From an uncultured Bacteroidota bacterium (GTDB taxonomy: Bacteria; Bacteroidota; Bacteroidia; Flavobacteriales; Flavobacteriaceae), in NCBI GenBank assembly GCA_902520835.1, contig CABYPD010000010.1:1-44819 (forward strand): a stretch of DNA of 44,819 bases. Reading direction: 5' to 3'. Positions 1 through 8,573 of the stretch are shown here, in pieces. The number at the start of each line of letters is the position of its first letter. The first letter of the stretch is position 1. Both the position numbers and the translations under genes were made by a program. The notes under the pieces were generated by a model that worked only from the letters and a program-made list of their open reading frames with translations, ran no database searches and had not been told where the DNA came from.

Positions 1-959
1 TTTTCATACATCTCTATCCATCTTTTTTTAAGTTGTTTATGAGTTAAAGATGAACTTTTAACTTCTAAATCTTTTAAATTAGTATCATAGTCTGTAATAT
101 AATTTCTAAAAGTATCTTCTTTATCATTTTCCAAAATATTAGCTAACTGAATATCCTCAAGCGGATAAAGATCAAAATATTTTTGGGGAGCTATAAGTGG
201 TGTGTGAGGTCTAACAAAACCAACAGCTAAAAAAAATGGTTCTTTATTGTCTGAACTAGCTAATTCACTGAGTTTATCCTCAGCCCACTGAGCATTGATC
301 TCATCTGGTGTTAAATCTCTGTCATCTTCACTATTGTATTTAAATTCTTTGTAACCCCTAGATCCCCCATATGCCCATGAAAGTTGTTCATTTATTTTCT
401 CAGAACTTCTAAGCTCTCTAAACGGTCCATATGATCCATCAATTTGACCAATTGAAGAAAAAGGTTCAGGAACATCAGGGTGAGCTACTCCCCTCTTACC
501 TTTTTTTCTTTCACCTTTATATACTACAGGTCCATAATCAGCTCTATGCTCAAATTGTGTCCATAGTTCAGGTGAATGATGATGTAAAATCTTTCCACTA
601 CCAACAACATTATATCCATTTTCTTTAAATTTCTCCATCATTGTTTTTGTATTTGCAAGCACTTCATTTTTAAGCCAAGATTCTTGCCAAAAATTTGAAG
701 AATTATGTGGATAAACACCCATGATCATACTAGCCCTTGAGGGACCACACATTGGGTCATTAGTGTAGGCTTTTAAGAAAGAAATACCAGAGTTTGCAAG
801 TTTTTTAATATTAGGGGTTTTCGCCTGAGGATGACCATTAAATATTTCAGGATAATCATTTAAATCATCCACCATTATTAAAACTATATTAGGACTAAGA
901 TTTTTTTCGCAAGAAATAATACATAGTGCTAAAAAAAAAGTAATTAACAATTTAAGCAT
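1..959 (-). CDS. S1-family sulfatase, iduronate-2-sulfatase-like, 3' end cut by window edge
   Basis: About 319 N-terminal residues are present; the C-terminus lies outside the window. The ATG at 959 opens a lipoprotein signal peptide with lipobox IISC (lipid-anchored Cys17). A metal-binding VDDLND motif follows near residues 30-35, then the sulfatase signature MCGPSR with Cys71, the residue normally converted to formylglycine. A later block, VGFVRPHTPLIAP, is typical of the iduronate-2-sulfatase-like (S1_7-type) group. It should hydrolyse a sulfate ester on a sugar in the periplasm or on a membrane face. It resembles the two sulfatases encoded at 23293-26366 and reads divergently from the beta-helix operon. 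The substrate cannot be read from the sequence. The family call is firm; the subfamily is inference. Confidence 0.9.
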   Translation of the reverse strand, partial: MLKLLITFFLALCIISCEKNLSPNIVLIMVDDLNDYPEIFNGHPQAKTPNIKKLANSGISFLKAYTNDPMCGPSRASMIMGVYPHNSSNFWQESWLKNEVLANTKTMMEKFKENGYNVVGSGKILHHHSPELWTQFEHRADYGPVVYKGERKKGKRGVAHPDVPEPFSSIGQIDGSYGPFRELRSSEKINEQLSWAYGGSRGYKEFKYNSEDDRDLTPDEINAQWAEDKLSELASSDNKEPFFLAVGFVRPHTPLIAPQKYFDLYPLEDIQLANILENDKEDTFRNYITDYDTNLKDLEVKSSSLTHKQLKKRWIEMYE

Positions 960-1101
960 CCTACTAATTAAATTCATTTACATAAATTTAGTGAACTGAC
1001 TTTAAATAAATTATCCATAGTTAAAAAATGAGGGCTTTAAGATAACTAATGAGAAAACTATTACTTTTAATTTCATAATATTTTAATTAGATTAGATTAT
1101 A

Positions 1102-2892
1102 ATGAAATTCAACAATATAATTTTAATAATATTTACAGTTTTATCTATAGCATGTTCATCTGACACTGGATCTGATAGCGGTGATTCAAATAGTAATGGA
1201 AACAACACTGGAGGAAACAATAATAATAATGGAGGAAACAATAGCGGTGGAAGTAGTAGTTCGGGTGAAACTACTGATCCTAACGATTTTTCCTCAACTA
1301 CCTCACCAGGAAACACAACCTATTATATAAGTTTTTCAAATGGAAATGACAGTAATGACGGTAAAAGTGAAGATAAACCATTTAAAAATCTTGGTAAAAT
1401 AAATAGTATTACATATAAAGCTGGAGACAAGATAATGTTCAAAAGTGGAGATACATGGAGAGGTTATTTCAAACTTTTAGGTTCTGGTGATAATTCTAAT
1501 AAAATTGAGATAAGTAATTACGGAACTGGTACGAAGCCTAAAATTGATGGAAATGGCTATCAGGCGAGTATTTTTTTAGAGAATGTAGAAAATATAATTA
1601 TAGATGGTTTACAATTAACGAATCAAGCATCACATAAATTATCAAATGGAGAAACAAAATTAATGAATGGTTCTGAAAGATCTGGTGAGGATGAAAGATA
1701 CGGCTTACTTGTTTTAAGGTATGGTGATGGAAGAAATATTTCTAATATTTCTATTAAAAACTTAATTATTTCAGATATATATCCAACACCATCTGACAAT
1801 TCTAAAAAGCATCAAGGTTATGGAATTAGGTTTGAATCATACAATAATTCACAGTCACAGATAAATTATTATGATAATATTGAAATCGATGATGTAGAGA
1901 TTTCACTAACTGGCCATTATGGGGTTCATATTGTTAATAGGATGTCACCTGCCAATGAAGATTTTTATCATAGAAATATAAAAATTACCAATTCAAAATT
2001 TACAAATACTGGTGGTTCGGGGATAGTTTTAGCTAGGTGTAAAGATGTATTGGTTGAAAACTCTCACTTTAACGGCACAGGAGCTAGCACAGACAGTAGA
2101 ATGTGGAATAGAGGAAGTGGTATGTGGACTTACACATGTAATGATACTACAATACAAAATAATATTTTTGAAAATGCTTATGGCCCACAAGATTCATTTG
2201 GAGCACACATTGACTGGGGATGTAAAAGAGTTGTTATTCAATATAATTTGAGTAAAAATAATTTTGGTGGTTTTGGAGAAATTTTAGGTGAAAATGAGAT
2301 GTGTGGATATAGGTACAATATAAGTATTGGAGATGGGACTAGAACTGGTCAACACAAAGGTTTAATTTTTTGGGTCTCTGATTTTGCAGGAACAAATAGA
2401 AGAAAAGCTTCAAAGAATAATTTTTATTATAATAATACAGTTTTTGTGCCAAGTATTAACTCAGTGAATAATAGTCCAATGGATCATTTAGGCATTTTAT
2501 TCAGAGAAATGTCAGAAGAAACATTTGTGTACAACAATCTTCTTTACATAAGCGACCAAGCTAAGGTTACATTTGAAATAAGAAATGAATCTGAGTACAA
2601 TAAATTTAAAAATAATCTTTATTATGGAACTGTCGATATTAACTCAGCTTACGATTTCAAACATGATTCCAGTGAAATATTTAATACTGATCCTCTTTTG
2701 AATAATCCTGGGGGATCATCATCTAATGATTACAAATTAAAATCTGGAAGTCCAGCAATAAAAGCTGGGATAGTTATTAATGGAAGCTCAAATGTTAAGA
2801 ATTTTATACAGAATAATGGTGGAAAAGATTTTTTTGGAAACAACGTTTCGGATACCGAAAAACCAAATATAGGAGCTTACAATGGGAACTAG
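1102..2892 (+). CDS. Surface-type lipoprotein with right-handed parallel beta-helix fold (putative polysaccharide lyase or hydrolase)
   Basis: 596 residues. The lipobox SIAC gives Cys18. An Asp/Ser-rich start and a Gly/Asn/Ser low-complexity linker follow (about residues 19-70), of the kind that displays lipoproteins on the outer surface of Bacteroidota. The catalytic region begins with YYISFSNGNDSNDG, a common opening of pectate-lyase-like beta-helix enzymes, and continues with short Asn/Ile-rich coils. Its best-conserved block is NRGSGMWT, then GPQDSFGAHIDWGCK, then GGFGEILGEN, shared with the next gene. The likely role is attack on an extracellular polysaccharide, but no catalytic residues can be assigned with confidence; PL6-like lyases and beta-helix glycosidases are both possible. 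It is the first gene of the operon running to 8559 and overlaps the next gene by 11 bp. Confidence 0.8.
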   Translation: MKFNNIILIIFTVLSIACSSDTGSDSGDSNSNGNNTGGNNNNNGGNNSGGSSSSGETTDPNDFSSTTSPGNTTYYISFSNGNDSNDGKSEDKPFKNLGKINSITYKAGDKIMFKSGDTWRGYFKLLGSGDNSNKIEISNYGTGTKPKIDGNGYQASIFLENVENIIIDGLQLTNQASHKLSNGETKLMNGSERSGEDERYGLLVLRYGDGRNISNISIKNLIISDIYPTPSDNSKKHQGYGIRFESYNNSQSQINYYDNIEIDDVEISLTGHYGVHIVNRMSPANEDFYHRNIKITNSKFTNTGGSGIVLARCKDVLVENSHFNGTGASTDSRMWNRGSGMWTYTCNDTTIQNNIFENAYGPQDSFGAHIDWGCKRVVIQYNLSKNNFGGFGEILGENEMCGYRYNISIGDGTRTGQHKGLIFWVSDFAGTNRRKASKNNFYYNNTVFVPSINSVNNSPMDHLGILFREMSEETFVYNNLLYISDQAKVTFEIRNESEYNKFKNNLYYGTVDINSAYDFKHDSSEIFNTDPLLNNPGGSSSNDYKLKSGSPAIKAGIVINGSSNVKNFIQNNGGKDFFGNNVSDTEKPNIGAYNGN

Positions 2893-4504
2893 ATTTTTTA
2901 TTTTTTGTTTAATAATTTTTCTTGCTGGATGCCAAGTAAATAATAAATATTACTTTGATTCAGTAAATGGGAACGATAATAACTCAGGTACAATAAACTC
3001 ACCTTTCAAATCATTAAAAAAATTAAATCAAATTGATTTAAAAAATGAAAGTGAAATATACTTGGCAAATGGTTCAGTCTTCAATGGTTCAATTGGATTA
3101 AACAATAAAAAAAATATTATTATATCCAGTTACAAGAATAATAACTTTGAAAAAAAACCAATTATCAATGCTAAAGGAAATTTAGCGGGGATTTTAGTTG
3201 AAAATTCCTCCAATATTAATATTTCAAATATTCAAATTGAAGCTAACGGAGGAAATGAAAGTCACAATCCACATCAACTTTTAAAACAAGATCTTCGAGC
3301 TGGTATTCTATACATTGTGTCTGATGATAAAACTCATGATAATTTTATAATTAATGATGTAACTATTAAAGATATTTTTTTTAATAATGAAGGTTTCAAA
3401 AGAAATCCTAAAGAAGTTAGAAGTCCTAATGGAACACAAAGTTATGGTTGGGGAATACGTATATTAAACTTAAGTGATTCGGGTAATCTTGAGAATATAA
3501 CCATTAAAAACTCATTAATTGAAAATATATCTCATTCAGGTATTAGAGTAAAAGGTAAACTTGATAATAAATTTCAAAATGTTAAGGTTTTTAATAATAA
3601 ATTATTAAAAACAGGAGGTCCAGGAATGGTTTTTAATAGTACATATAATCTACACGCTTACGAAAATGATATAAATTTTTCAGGATCAAATGATGATTCA
3701 AGAAAATGGGGTCGTGGAAGTGGATTATGGACATGGGGAAGTACTCTTGGTTTAATTGAAAAAAATAAATTTCAAAATGCTAATGGTCCTGCTGATTCAG
3801 CTGGTTGCCATATTGATTTTAATTGTAAGGACATTATTGTACAATACAACTTGAGTAAAAATAATGCTGGTGGTTTTGTTGAAATTTTGGGAAATAATTA
3901 TAATTGTTCGTACAGGTATAATGTTAGTATTAACGATGGATACAGAGTTAAAGGCGAGGGAAATAACTTTCAAGAAGGTAAATCCTTTTGGCTTAGCGGA
4001 TTTGTTGGAAATGGCAATAAAAGACATGGACCATATAATAGTTATATTTATAATAATACTGTATTTGTAAATAAAGATATTGTATCAAAAATTGCCGTAG
4101 ACAAAAACTCAAAAGGTGTTTTGGTTGCTAATAATATTTTTTACTTTGAAGGTGAAACAGCAATGGTTTTGGGAGATCAATACAAGCCAGATAAAGGAGG
4201 GCCTGGAAATATAGAAAATGTTTTTTTTGAAAATAACTTATTTCTTAAAAATCACTGGCCAAAAGAAGTCCTAATTCAACCTAATAAGTCAATTATTGGG
4301 AATCCATTATTTAAAAATTTAGGTGGAGAATCAATTTCAGATTATTACCCCACAAATTATGATTTAATAAAAGACAAAGGGATCATTGTGAAAAATATTG
4401 AAAATGATACTATAGGAATTAGGATAGGTTTAAAACTAAATAAAGATATACTAGGAAATAAAATTACCAACATGCCAGATATTGGTGCAATTGAAATTAA
4501 TTAA
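2882..4504 (+). CDS. Second parallel beta-helix lipoprotein, paralogue of the preceding gene
   Basis: 540 residues with lipobox LAGC (Cys17), directly followed by the beta-helix opening YYFDSVNGNDNNSG. Unlike the preceding protein it has no low-complexity linker, so it may sit closer to the membrane or face the periplasm. It shares the conserved blocks RGSGLWTWGS, GPADSAGCHIDFNCK, QYNLSKNNAGGFVEILG and YRYNVSINDG, indicating an ancient duplication with a common active site. Its start overlaps the upstream gene by 11 bp and its stop directly abuts the aldehyde dehydrogenase start, so it is translationally coupled to both. A polysaccharide lyase or glycosidase function is inferred from the fold and context; the CAZy family is not assigned. 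Confidence 0.8.
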   Translation: MGTRFFIFCLIIFLAGCQVNNKYYFDSVNGNDNNSGTINSPFKSLKKLNQIDLKNESEIYLANGSVFNGSIGLNNKKNIIISSYKNNNFEKKPIINAKGNLAGILVENSSNINISNIQIEANGGNESHNPHQLLKQDLRAGILYIVSDDKTHDNFIINDVTIKDIFFNNEGFKRNPKEVRSPNGTQSYGWGIRILNLSDSGNLENITIKNSLIENISHSGIRVKGKLDNKFQNVKVFNNKLLKTGGPGMVFNSTYNLHAYENDINFSGSNDDSRKWGRGSGLWTWGSTLGLIEKNKFQNANGPADSAGCHIDFNCKDIIVQYNLSKNNAGGFVEILGNNYNCSYRYNVSINDGYRVKGEGNNFQEGKSFWLSGFVGNGNKRHGPYNSYIYNNTVFVNKDIVSKIAVDKNSKGVLVANNIFYFEGETAMVLGDQYKPDKGGPGNIENVFFENNLFLKNHWPKEVLIQPNKSIIGNPLFKNLGGESISDYYPTNYDLIKDKGIIVKNIENDTIGIRIGLKLNKDILGNKITNMPDIGAIEIN

Positions 4505-5944
4505 ATGAATTTCGGAAAATTAAAAATGTATGTCGGCGGTAAACTAATTGATTCAATTAGTAAATCCAAAAAAACAATATTTTGTCCTGCAAATAATCAA
4601 CCTATTGCAAATCTATCATGGGCTGAAAAAACAGATTCTGAAAATGCACTTAAAGCTGCACATATTGGTTTCAAAAATTGGTCTAAACTAAAACTTGATC
4701 AAAGAAAGAAGTGGATGGATAAGTTTAAAGAGGCTGTTATAAATAATGAAGAAATACTTAGAAAAGCTATAATATATGAAATGGGTAAAACCTATGAGGG
4801 ATCCAAAGAAGATATTGATTCGCTGATCAATAGCTTAGATTTCTACCCAGATGCAATGAAAAATTATTTTTCAGATTCAATTATTGAGGATAAAGAGAAA
4901 ACCCACAACCATACTTTAAAAAACTATCCTGTTGGTGTAGTTGTTGCATATTTAGCTTGGAATTTTCCACTATTAAACTTAGCTTTTAAAATCGGTCCAG
5001 CACTTGCTTCTGGATGTAGTATAATTATTAAACCATCAGAGGAATCACCTGTTTCAGCTTATTTAATTGGTAAAATATTGAATGATATAAATTTTCCTGC
5101 TGGTGTTGTAAACATAATTTGTGGAGAACCAGAAATAGTAGCTACTACTTTATCAAAAAGTAAAATACCAAGACTTATAACAATGATTGGTTCTACAGCA
5201 ACAGCAAAAAAAGTTTATGCGGATTCATCAACAAGTATTAAAAGACTAAGTATGGAATTAGGTGGTAATGCTCCATTTATTGTATTTGATGATGCTGATT
5301 TAGATGCAGCTATTGATTTGGCAATTGGAATTAAATTTGGAAATTCAGGTCAGATATGTGTTGCAGCAAATCGATTTTTTATACATGATAAAATTTATGA
5401 TACCTTTTTGAAATATTATTTAGAAAGAGTTAAAAAACTGAAGCTTGGATTTGGTGAAGATAGCAGCTCAGATATGGGCCCCTTGATAACTGTTAAATCA
5501 AGAGATAGAATTTTGGATTTGATTAGTGACTCTATTAAAAATGGGGCTAAATTAGAATATGGAGGTAAAATTCCAGAAAACTTTAGCGATGGAAATTGGC
5601 TTGAACCAACTGTAATTACTAACGTTAGTCAAGATATGAGGATTTTTAATGAAGAAATTTTTGGTCCTGTTGCATCTATAATTAAATTTAGTAATGATGA
5701 TGAAGTTCTAAAATTAGCTAATAGCACTGATTACGGTTTAGCATCATATATTTTTACAAATAACAAACAAAGAATAGACTTTTTTTCTGAAAATTTAAAT
5801 TTTGGTGAAGTACAAGTAAATGGAATTAAGTATGCTATTTATCTTCCCCACGGTGGGATAAAAGAAAGTGGAATTGGGCATGATTGCTCACATTTAGCTC
5901 TTTATGATTATTTAACAAAAAAACGGATAAGCGTAGCATTATAA
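4505..5944 (+). CDS. NAD(P)-dependent aldehyde dehydrogenase (succinate-semialdehyde / sugar-aldehyde type)
   Basis: 479 residues, the normal length for the aldehyde dehydrogenase superfamily. The cofactor-binding region has AWNFPLLNLAFKIGPAL and IIKPSEESP. The general base is Glu251 in MELGGNAP and the catalytic nucleophile is Cys285 in GQICVAANRFF; the C-terminal part carries EEIFGPV and GGIKESGIG. The family resembles GabD/lactaldehyde dehydrogenases. Placed between beta-helix lipoproteins and a keto-deoxy-sugar pathway, it probably oxidises a sugar-derived aldehyde. Candidates are 3,6-anhydrogalactose (as in agar and carrageenan catabolism), lactaldehyde (rhamnose catabolism) or alpha-ketoglutarate semialdehyde; the sequence alone does not decide. 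It is cytoplasmic with no signal peptide. The ATG immediately follows the upstream stop codon. Confidence 0.92.
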   Translation: MNFGKLKMYVGGKLIDSISKSKKTIFCPANNQPIANLSWAEKTDSENALKAAHIGFKNWSKLKLDQRKKWMDKFKEAVINNEEILRKAIIYEMGKTYEGSKEDIDSLINSLDFYPDAMKNYFSDSIIEDKEKTHNHTLKNYPVGVVVAYLAWNFPLLNLAFKIGPALASGCSIIIKPSEESPVSAYLIGKILNDINFPAGVVNIICGEPEIVATTLSKSKIPRLITMIGSTATAKKVYADSSTSIKRLSMELGGNAPFIVFDDADLDAAIDLAIGIKFGNSGQICVAANRFFIHDKIYDTFLKYYLERVKKLKLGFGEDSSSDMGPLITVKSRDRILDLISDSIKNGAKLEYGGKIPENFSDGNWLEPTVITNVSQDMRIFNEEIFGPVASIIKFSNDDEVLKLANSTDYGLASYIFTNNKQRIDFFSENLNFGEVQVNGIKYAIYLPHGGIKESGIGHDCSHLALYDYLTKKRISVAL

Positions 5945-5962
5945 ATAATAAAACTTAGAATT

Positions 5963-6964
5963 ATGGAATTATTTTTACCCTTTATACTATTAATATTTGC
6001 AAGTTTTTTTCAAGGAACTTTCGGCTTGGGAATGAAATATATGAATCCATTATCATGGGAAGCGTGGTGGTTAGTTCATGTTACAATTGCAATGATTATT
6101 TTTCCAATGACATGGGCATTAATTGTAATGCCTGATTTATTTGACATTATCAGTTCATCTCCTAGTGATGCTATTTTTTATGCAATGTTATTAGGATTCC
6201 TGTGGGGAGTTGGTGGGATTATGTTTGGAGTAAGTGTTCCGTATATTGGACTTTCTTTAACAATGGGTATTGTTATGGGTTTGGCTGGATCAGCTGGAAG
6301 TTTGATTCCATTTTTTCAAATTGATGATGCTTTTTCTCAACCTGCATTTCCATACGTTATTGGTGGTATAATTATTTCTTTATTAGGTGTTTTTTTAACA
6401 GCAAAAGCAGGAATAGACAGAGATAAATTAACAAGCTCTGGTTCCAAGGGAAACAATATAACTAAAGGTATTTTAATTGCAGTCACGTGCGGTTTATTGT
6501 CATCTTTATTAAATGTTGGATTTGCTAATGCAGCGCCAATAGCGGCAACTGCTGAAGAATTTGGAGTTATTACTAGAAACTCAAGTTTAGCAGCTTGGGT
6601 TGTTGTTTTGTGGGGAGCATTCCTAATGAACCTATTGTATTGTTTATATCTTTTATTTAAAAATAATTCATGGGCTACGTTCTCATCACTTAATTCATCA
6701 AAAGCTTACAGGTGGTCAATAATTGCTGGTTTATGTTGGTTTGCTGCATTAGGTGTGTATGGCCAAGGCGCGGCATTACTAGGTGAAATTGGGCCAGTAA
6801 TTGGATGGCCAATTTTATTAGGACTATCACTAATAATTAGTAATTTTTGGGCATTTAGAGCAGGAGAATGGAAAAATGCCAAAAAACCGTTTAATACACT
6901 AATTTACGGTCTTATTATTTTAATTGGATCTGCAATAGTTTTAGGGCTAGGAAATTCTGTATAA
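5963..6964 (+). CDS. RhaT-family sugar permease (L-rhamnose/proton symporter-like)
   Basis: 333 residues, almost entirely hydrophobic, with about ten predicted membrane segments; length and N-terminal pattern (FFQGTFGLGMKYMNPLSWEAWW) fit the L-rhamnose-H+ transporter family of the drug/metabolite transporter superfamily. It sits in the inner membrane and should carry a monosaccharide or sugar acid with protons. It lies 18 bp after the aldehyde dehydrogenase and directly abuts the KDG kinase gene, so its cargo is probably the precursor used by these enzymes rather than necessarily rhamnose: no rhamnose isomerase, kinase, mutarotase or dehydrogenase is present in the window. The family call is firm; the substrate is open, so no gene symbol is given. 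Confidence 0.85.
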   Translation: MELFLPFILLIFASFFQGTFGLGMKYMNPLSWEAWWLVHVTIAMIIFPMTWALIVMPDLFDIISSSPSDAIFYAMLLGFLWGVGGIMFGVSVPYIGLSLTMGIVMGLAGSAGSLIPFFQIDDAFSQPAFPYVIGGIIISLLGVFLTAKAGIDRDKLTSSGSKGNNITKGILIAVTCGLLSSLLNVGFANAAPIAATAEEFGVITRNSSLAAWVVVLWGAFLMNLLYCLYLLFKNNSWATFSSLNSSKAYRWSIIAGLCWFAALGVYGQGAALLGEIGPVIGWPILLGLSLIISNFWAFRAGEWKNAKKPFNTLIYGLIILIGSAIVLGLGNSV

Positions 6965-7948
6965 ATGAGTAAAATTATTGGCTATGGCGAATTAATGCTA
7001 AGGTTAACTCCAATTTCTGAAAATTCCGATAAAAAAAATATAGTCAACTATTCAAGTACGTTCGCAGGGTGTGAAGCCAATTCTTTAATTTTTTTAGCTC
7101 GAAGAGGACATGATTGTGAATTCTTATCTGCACTCCCAAAAAACGAGTTAGGATTAATGGCAGAGAGCTATTTAACCTCAAATAATTTAAAATGTAATTT
7201 AAAATATGACGATAATAGATTAGGCACATTTTTTACAGAGTCTGGAGCTGATAATAATAGTTTTACAAAGATTTTATATGACAGAAAAAACAGTAGTTTT
7301 TCAAAGCATAATTTAAGTGAAGAACAAATTAATATTCTGATTAAGGGATCTTCTTTTTTAATTATCTCCGGAATTACACCTTCTCTTTCAAAAATATGCT
7401 ATGAAAATATTTTTAGACTTATTGAGATTGCAAGAAGTAATAATATAAAAATAGTTTACGATGTTAATTATAGAAAAGATTTATGGTCAATTGAGGAATG
7501 CAGAAATTTTAATTTAAAAATACTTTCAGAAGTTGATTATTTATTTACTAGCTCCGGCTCAATTAGAAAAATTCTTGATTTTAATGAAAATAAAAAAAGT
7601 GAATCATTCTTTTCAGATACTGAATCTTCTGTTAGATATTTATATGAAAAGTTTAATATTGAATTTATTGGTATGACCGTTAGGAATAATAAATCACTTA
7701 GTGGGTTTATATTTAATGATAAAAAATTTTATAGAGGTGAAATTTATGAATTAGATCAAATCGACAGAGTTGGTGCAGGTGATTCTTTTTTAGGTGCATG
7801 TCTACATGGAATAATCAATAAATGGAATATGAATAAAATAGTTTCATTTGCGACATCAACATTTGCAAGTTCACATACTATTTCTGGTGATTTAAATTAT
7901 TTAGATGATGATGAAATTGATAATTTCAAGAGAAAAAATTCGAATTAA
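6965..7948 (+). CDS. kdgK: 2-keto-3-deoxygluconate kinase (PfkB family)
   Basis: 327 residues, a typical PfkB-type carbohydrate kinase. The N-terminal GYGELMLRL strand and FAGCEANSL substrate loop are present. DVNYRKDLW in the middle is characteristic of 2-keto-3-deoxygluconate kinases. The C-terminal signature DRVGAGDSF carries the anion hole and catalytic base Asp273. It should phosphorylate 2-keto-3-deoxygluconate (or the galactonate epimer) with ATP to the 6-phospho compound, which the next gene cleaves. Its ATG directly follows the permease stop codon and the aldolase begins 2 bp after its own stop. The role is well supported; gluconate versus galactonate stereochemistry is not settled. 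Confidence 0.87.
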   Translation: MSKIIGYGELMLRLTPISENSDKKNIVNYSSTFAGCEANSLIFLARRGHDCEFLSALPKNELGLMAESYLTSNNLKCNLKYDDNRLGTFFTESGADNNSFTKILYDRKNSSFSKHNLSEEQINILIKGSSFLIISGITPSLSKICYENIFRLIEIARSNNIKIVYDVNYRKDLWSIEECRNFNLKILSEVDYLFTSSGSIRKILDFNENKKSESFFSDTESSVRYLYEKFNIEFIGMTVRNNKSLSGFIFNDKKFYRGEIYELDQIDRVGAGDSFLGACLHGIINKWNMNKIVSFATSTFASSHTISGDLNYLDDDEIDNFKRKNSN

Positions 7949-7950
7949 TT

Positions 7951-8559
7951 ATGCTCATTAATAATAAAATAATTGCAGTATTAACAATTAACGACTCAAC
8001 AAAGTCATTAGATCTCATAAAATGCTTGAAAAATGTTGGAATTTCAAACTTAGATATTAGATTAAGAACAAACGAATCTAAAAAAGCAATTGAAACAATT
8101 GTTAATTCTAATTATGATTTTAATATTGGGGTTGGAACAGTGGTTTCTACAGATGATTTAGCCTTTATTAATTCATTAAAAATTAAGTATGCGTTTTCCC
8201 CACATACTGATGAGAAAATTATAAGACTATCAAATAAATATAATATTGAATTCATTCCTGGGGTTTCTACTTTAAGTGATATTAATTCTGCTTTGGATTG
8301 TGGTTGTCAATATTTGAAGTTTTTTCCAGCAGAAAAATTAGGTGGTGTTAATTACCTGGATTCGATATTAAAACCTTTAAAAAAAAATGATTTAAAAATT
8401 ATAGCAATGGGCGGAATAAATGACGAAAATATTTCAGAATATTTAAGTCATGAAAATATTATTGGAATAGGTAGTAGCTGGATGGCTAATGAAATACTAG
8501 TGAATAACTCAAACTGGACTGAAATTGAGAGAAGGGCTAAATTATTATTAAATAAATAA
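7951..8559 (+). CDS. eda: 2-keto-3-deoxy-6-phosphogluconate aldolase (KDPG/KHG aldolase)
   Basis: 202 residues, the normal size of the class I KDPG/KHG aldolase TIM barrel. The phosphate- and substrate-binding motifs are IGVGTV (59-64), IPGVST (102-107) and GGIND near the C-terminus. Lys123 in YLKFFPAE is the Schiff-base lysine. The product pair should be pyruvate and glyceraldehyde 3-phosphate. An oddity: the catalytic Glu of E. coli Eda (Glu45, in VLEVTLRT) aligns by eye to Asp35 (NLDIRLRT), and the usual SPG turn reads SPH. It is the last gene of the operon begun at 1102. KDPG and KDPGal are both plausible substrates. Confidence 0.88.
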   Translation: MLINNKIIAVLTINDSTKSLDLIKCLKNVGISNLDIRLRTNESKKAIETIVNSNYDFNIGVGTVVSTDDLAFINSLKIKYAFSPHTDEKIIRLSNKYNIEFIPGVSTLSDINSALDCGCQYLKFFPAEKLGGVNYLDSILKPLKKNDLKIIAMGGINDENISEYLSHENIIGIGSSWMANEILVNNSNWTEIERRAKLLLNK

Positions 8560-8573
8560 TTACTTTCTTTAAA

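Noticed and set aside
431-628. Small plus-strand open frame within the first sulfatase
   Set aside because: The minus-strand sulfatase is continuous through this region and carries conserved motifs.
5963-8559. Rhamnose utilisation operon
   Set aside because: Only the RhaT-like permease points to rhamnose; no isomerase, mutarotase, rhamnulokinase or rhamnonate enzyme is present.
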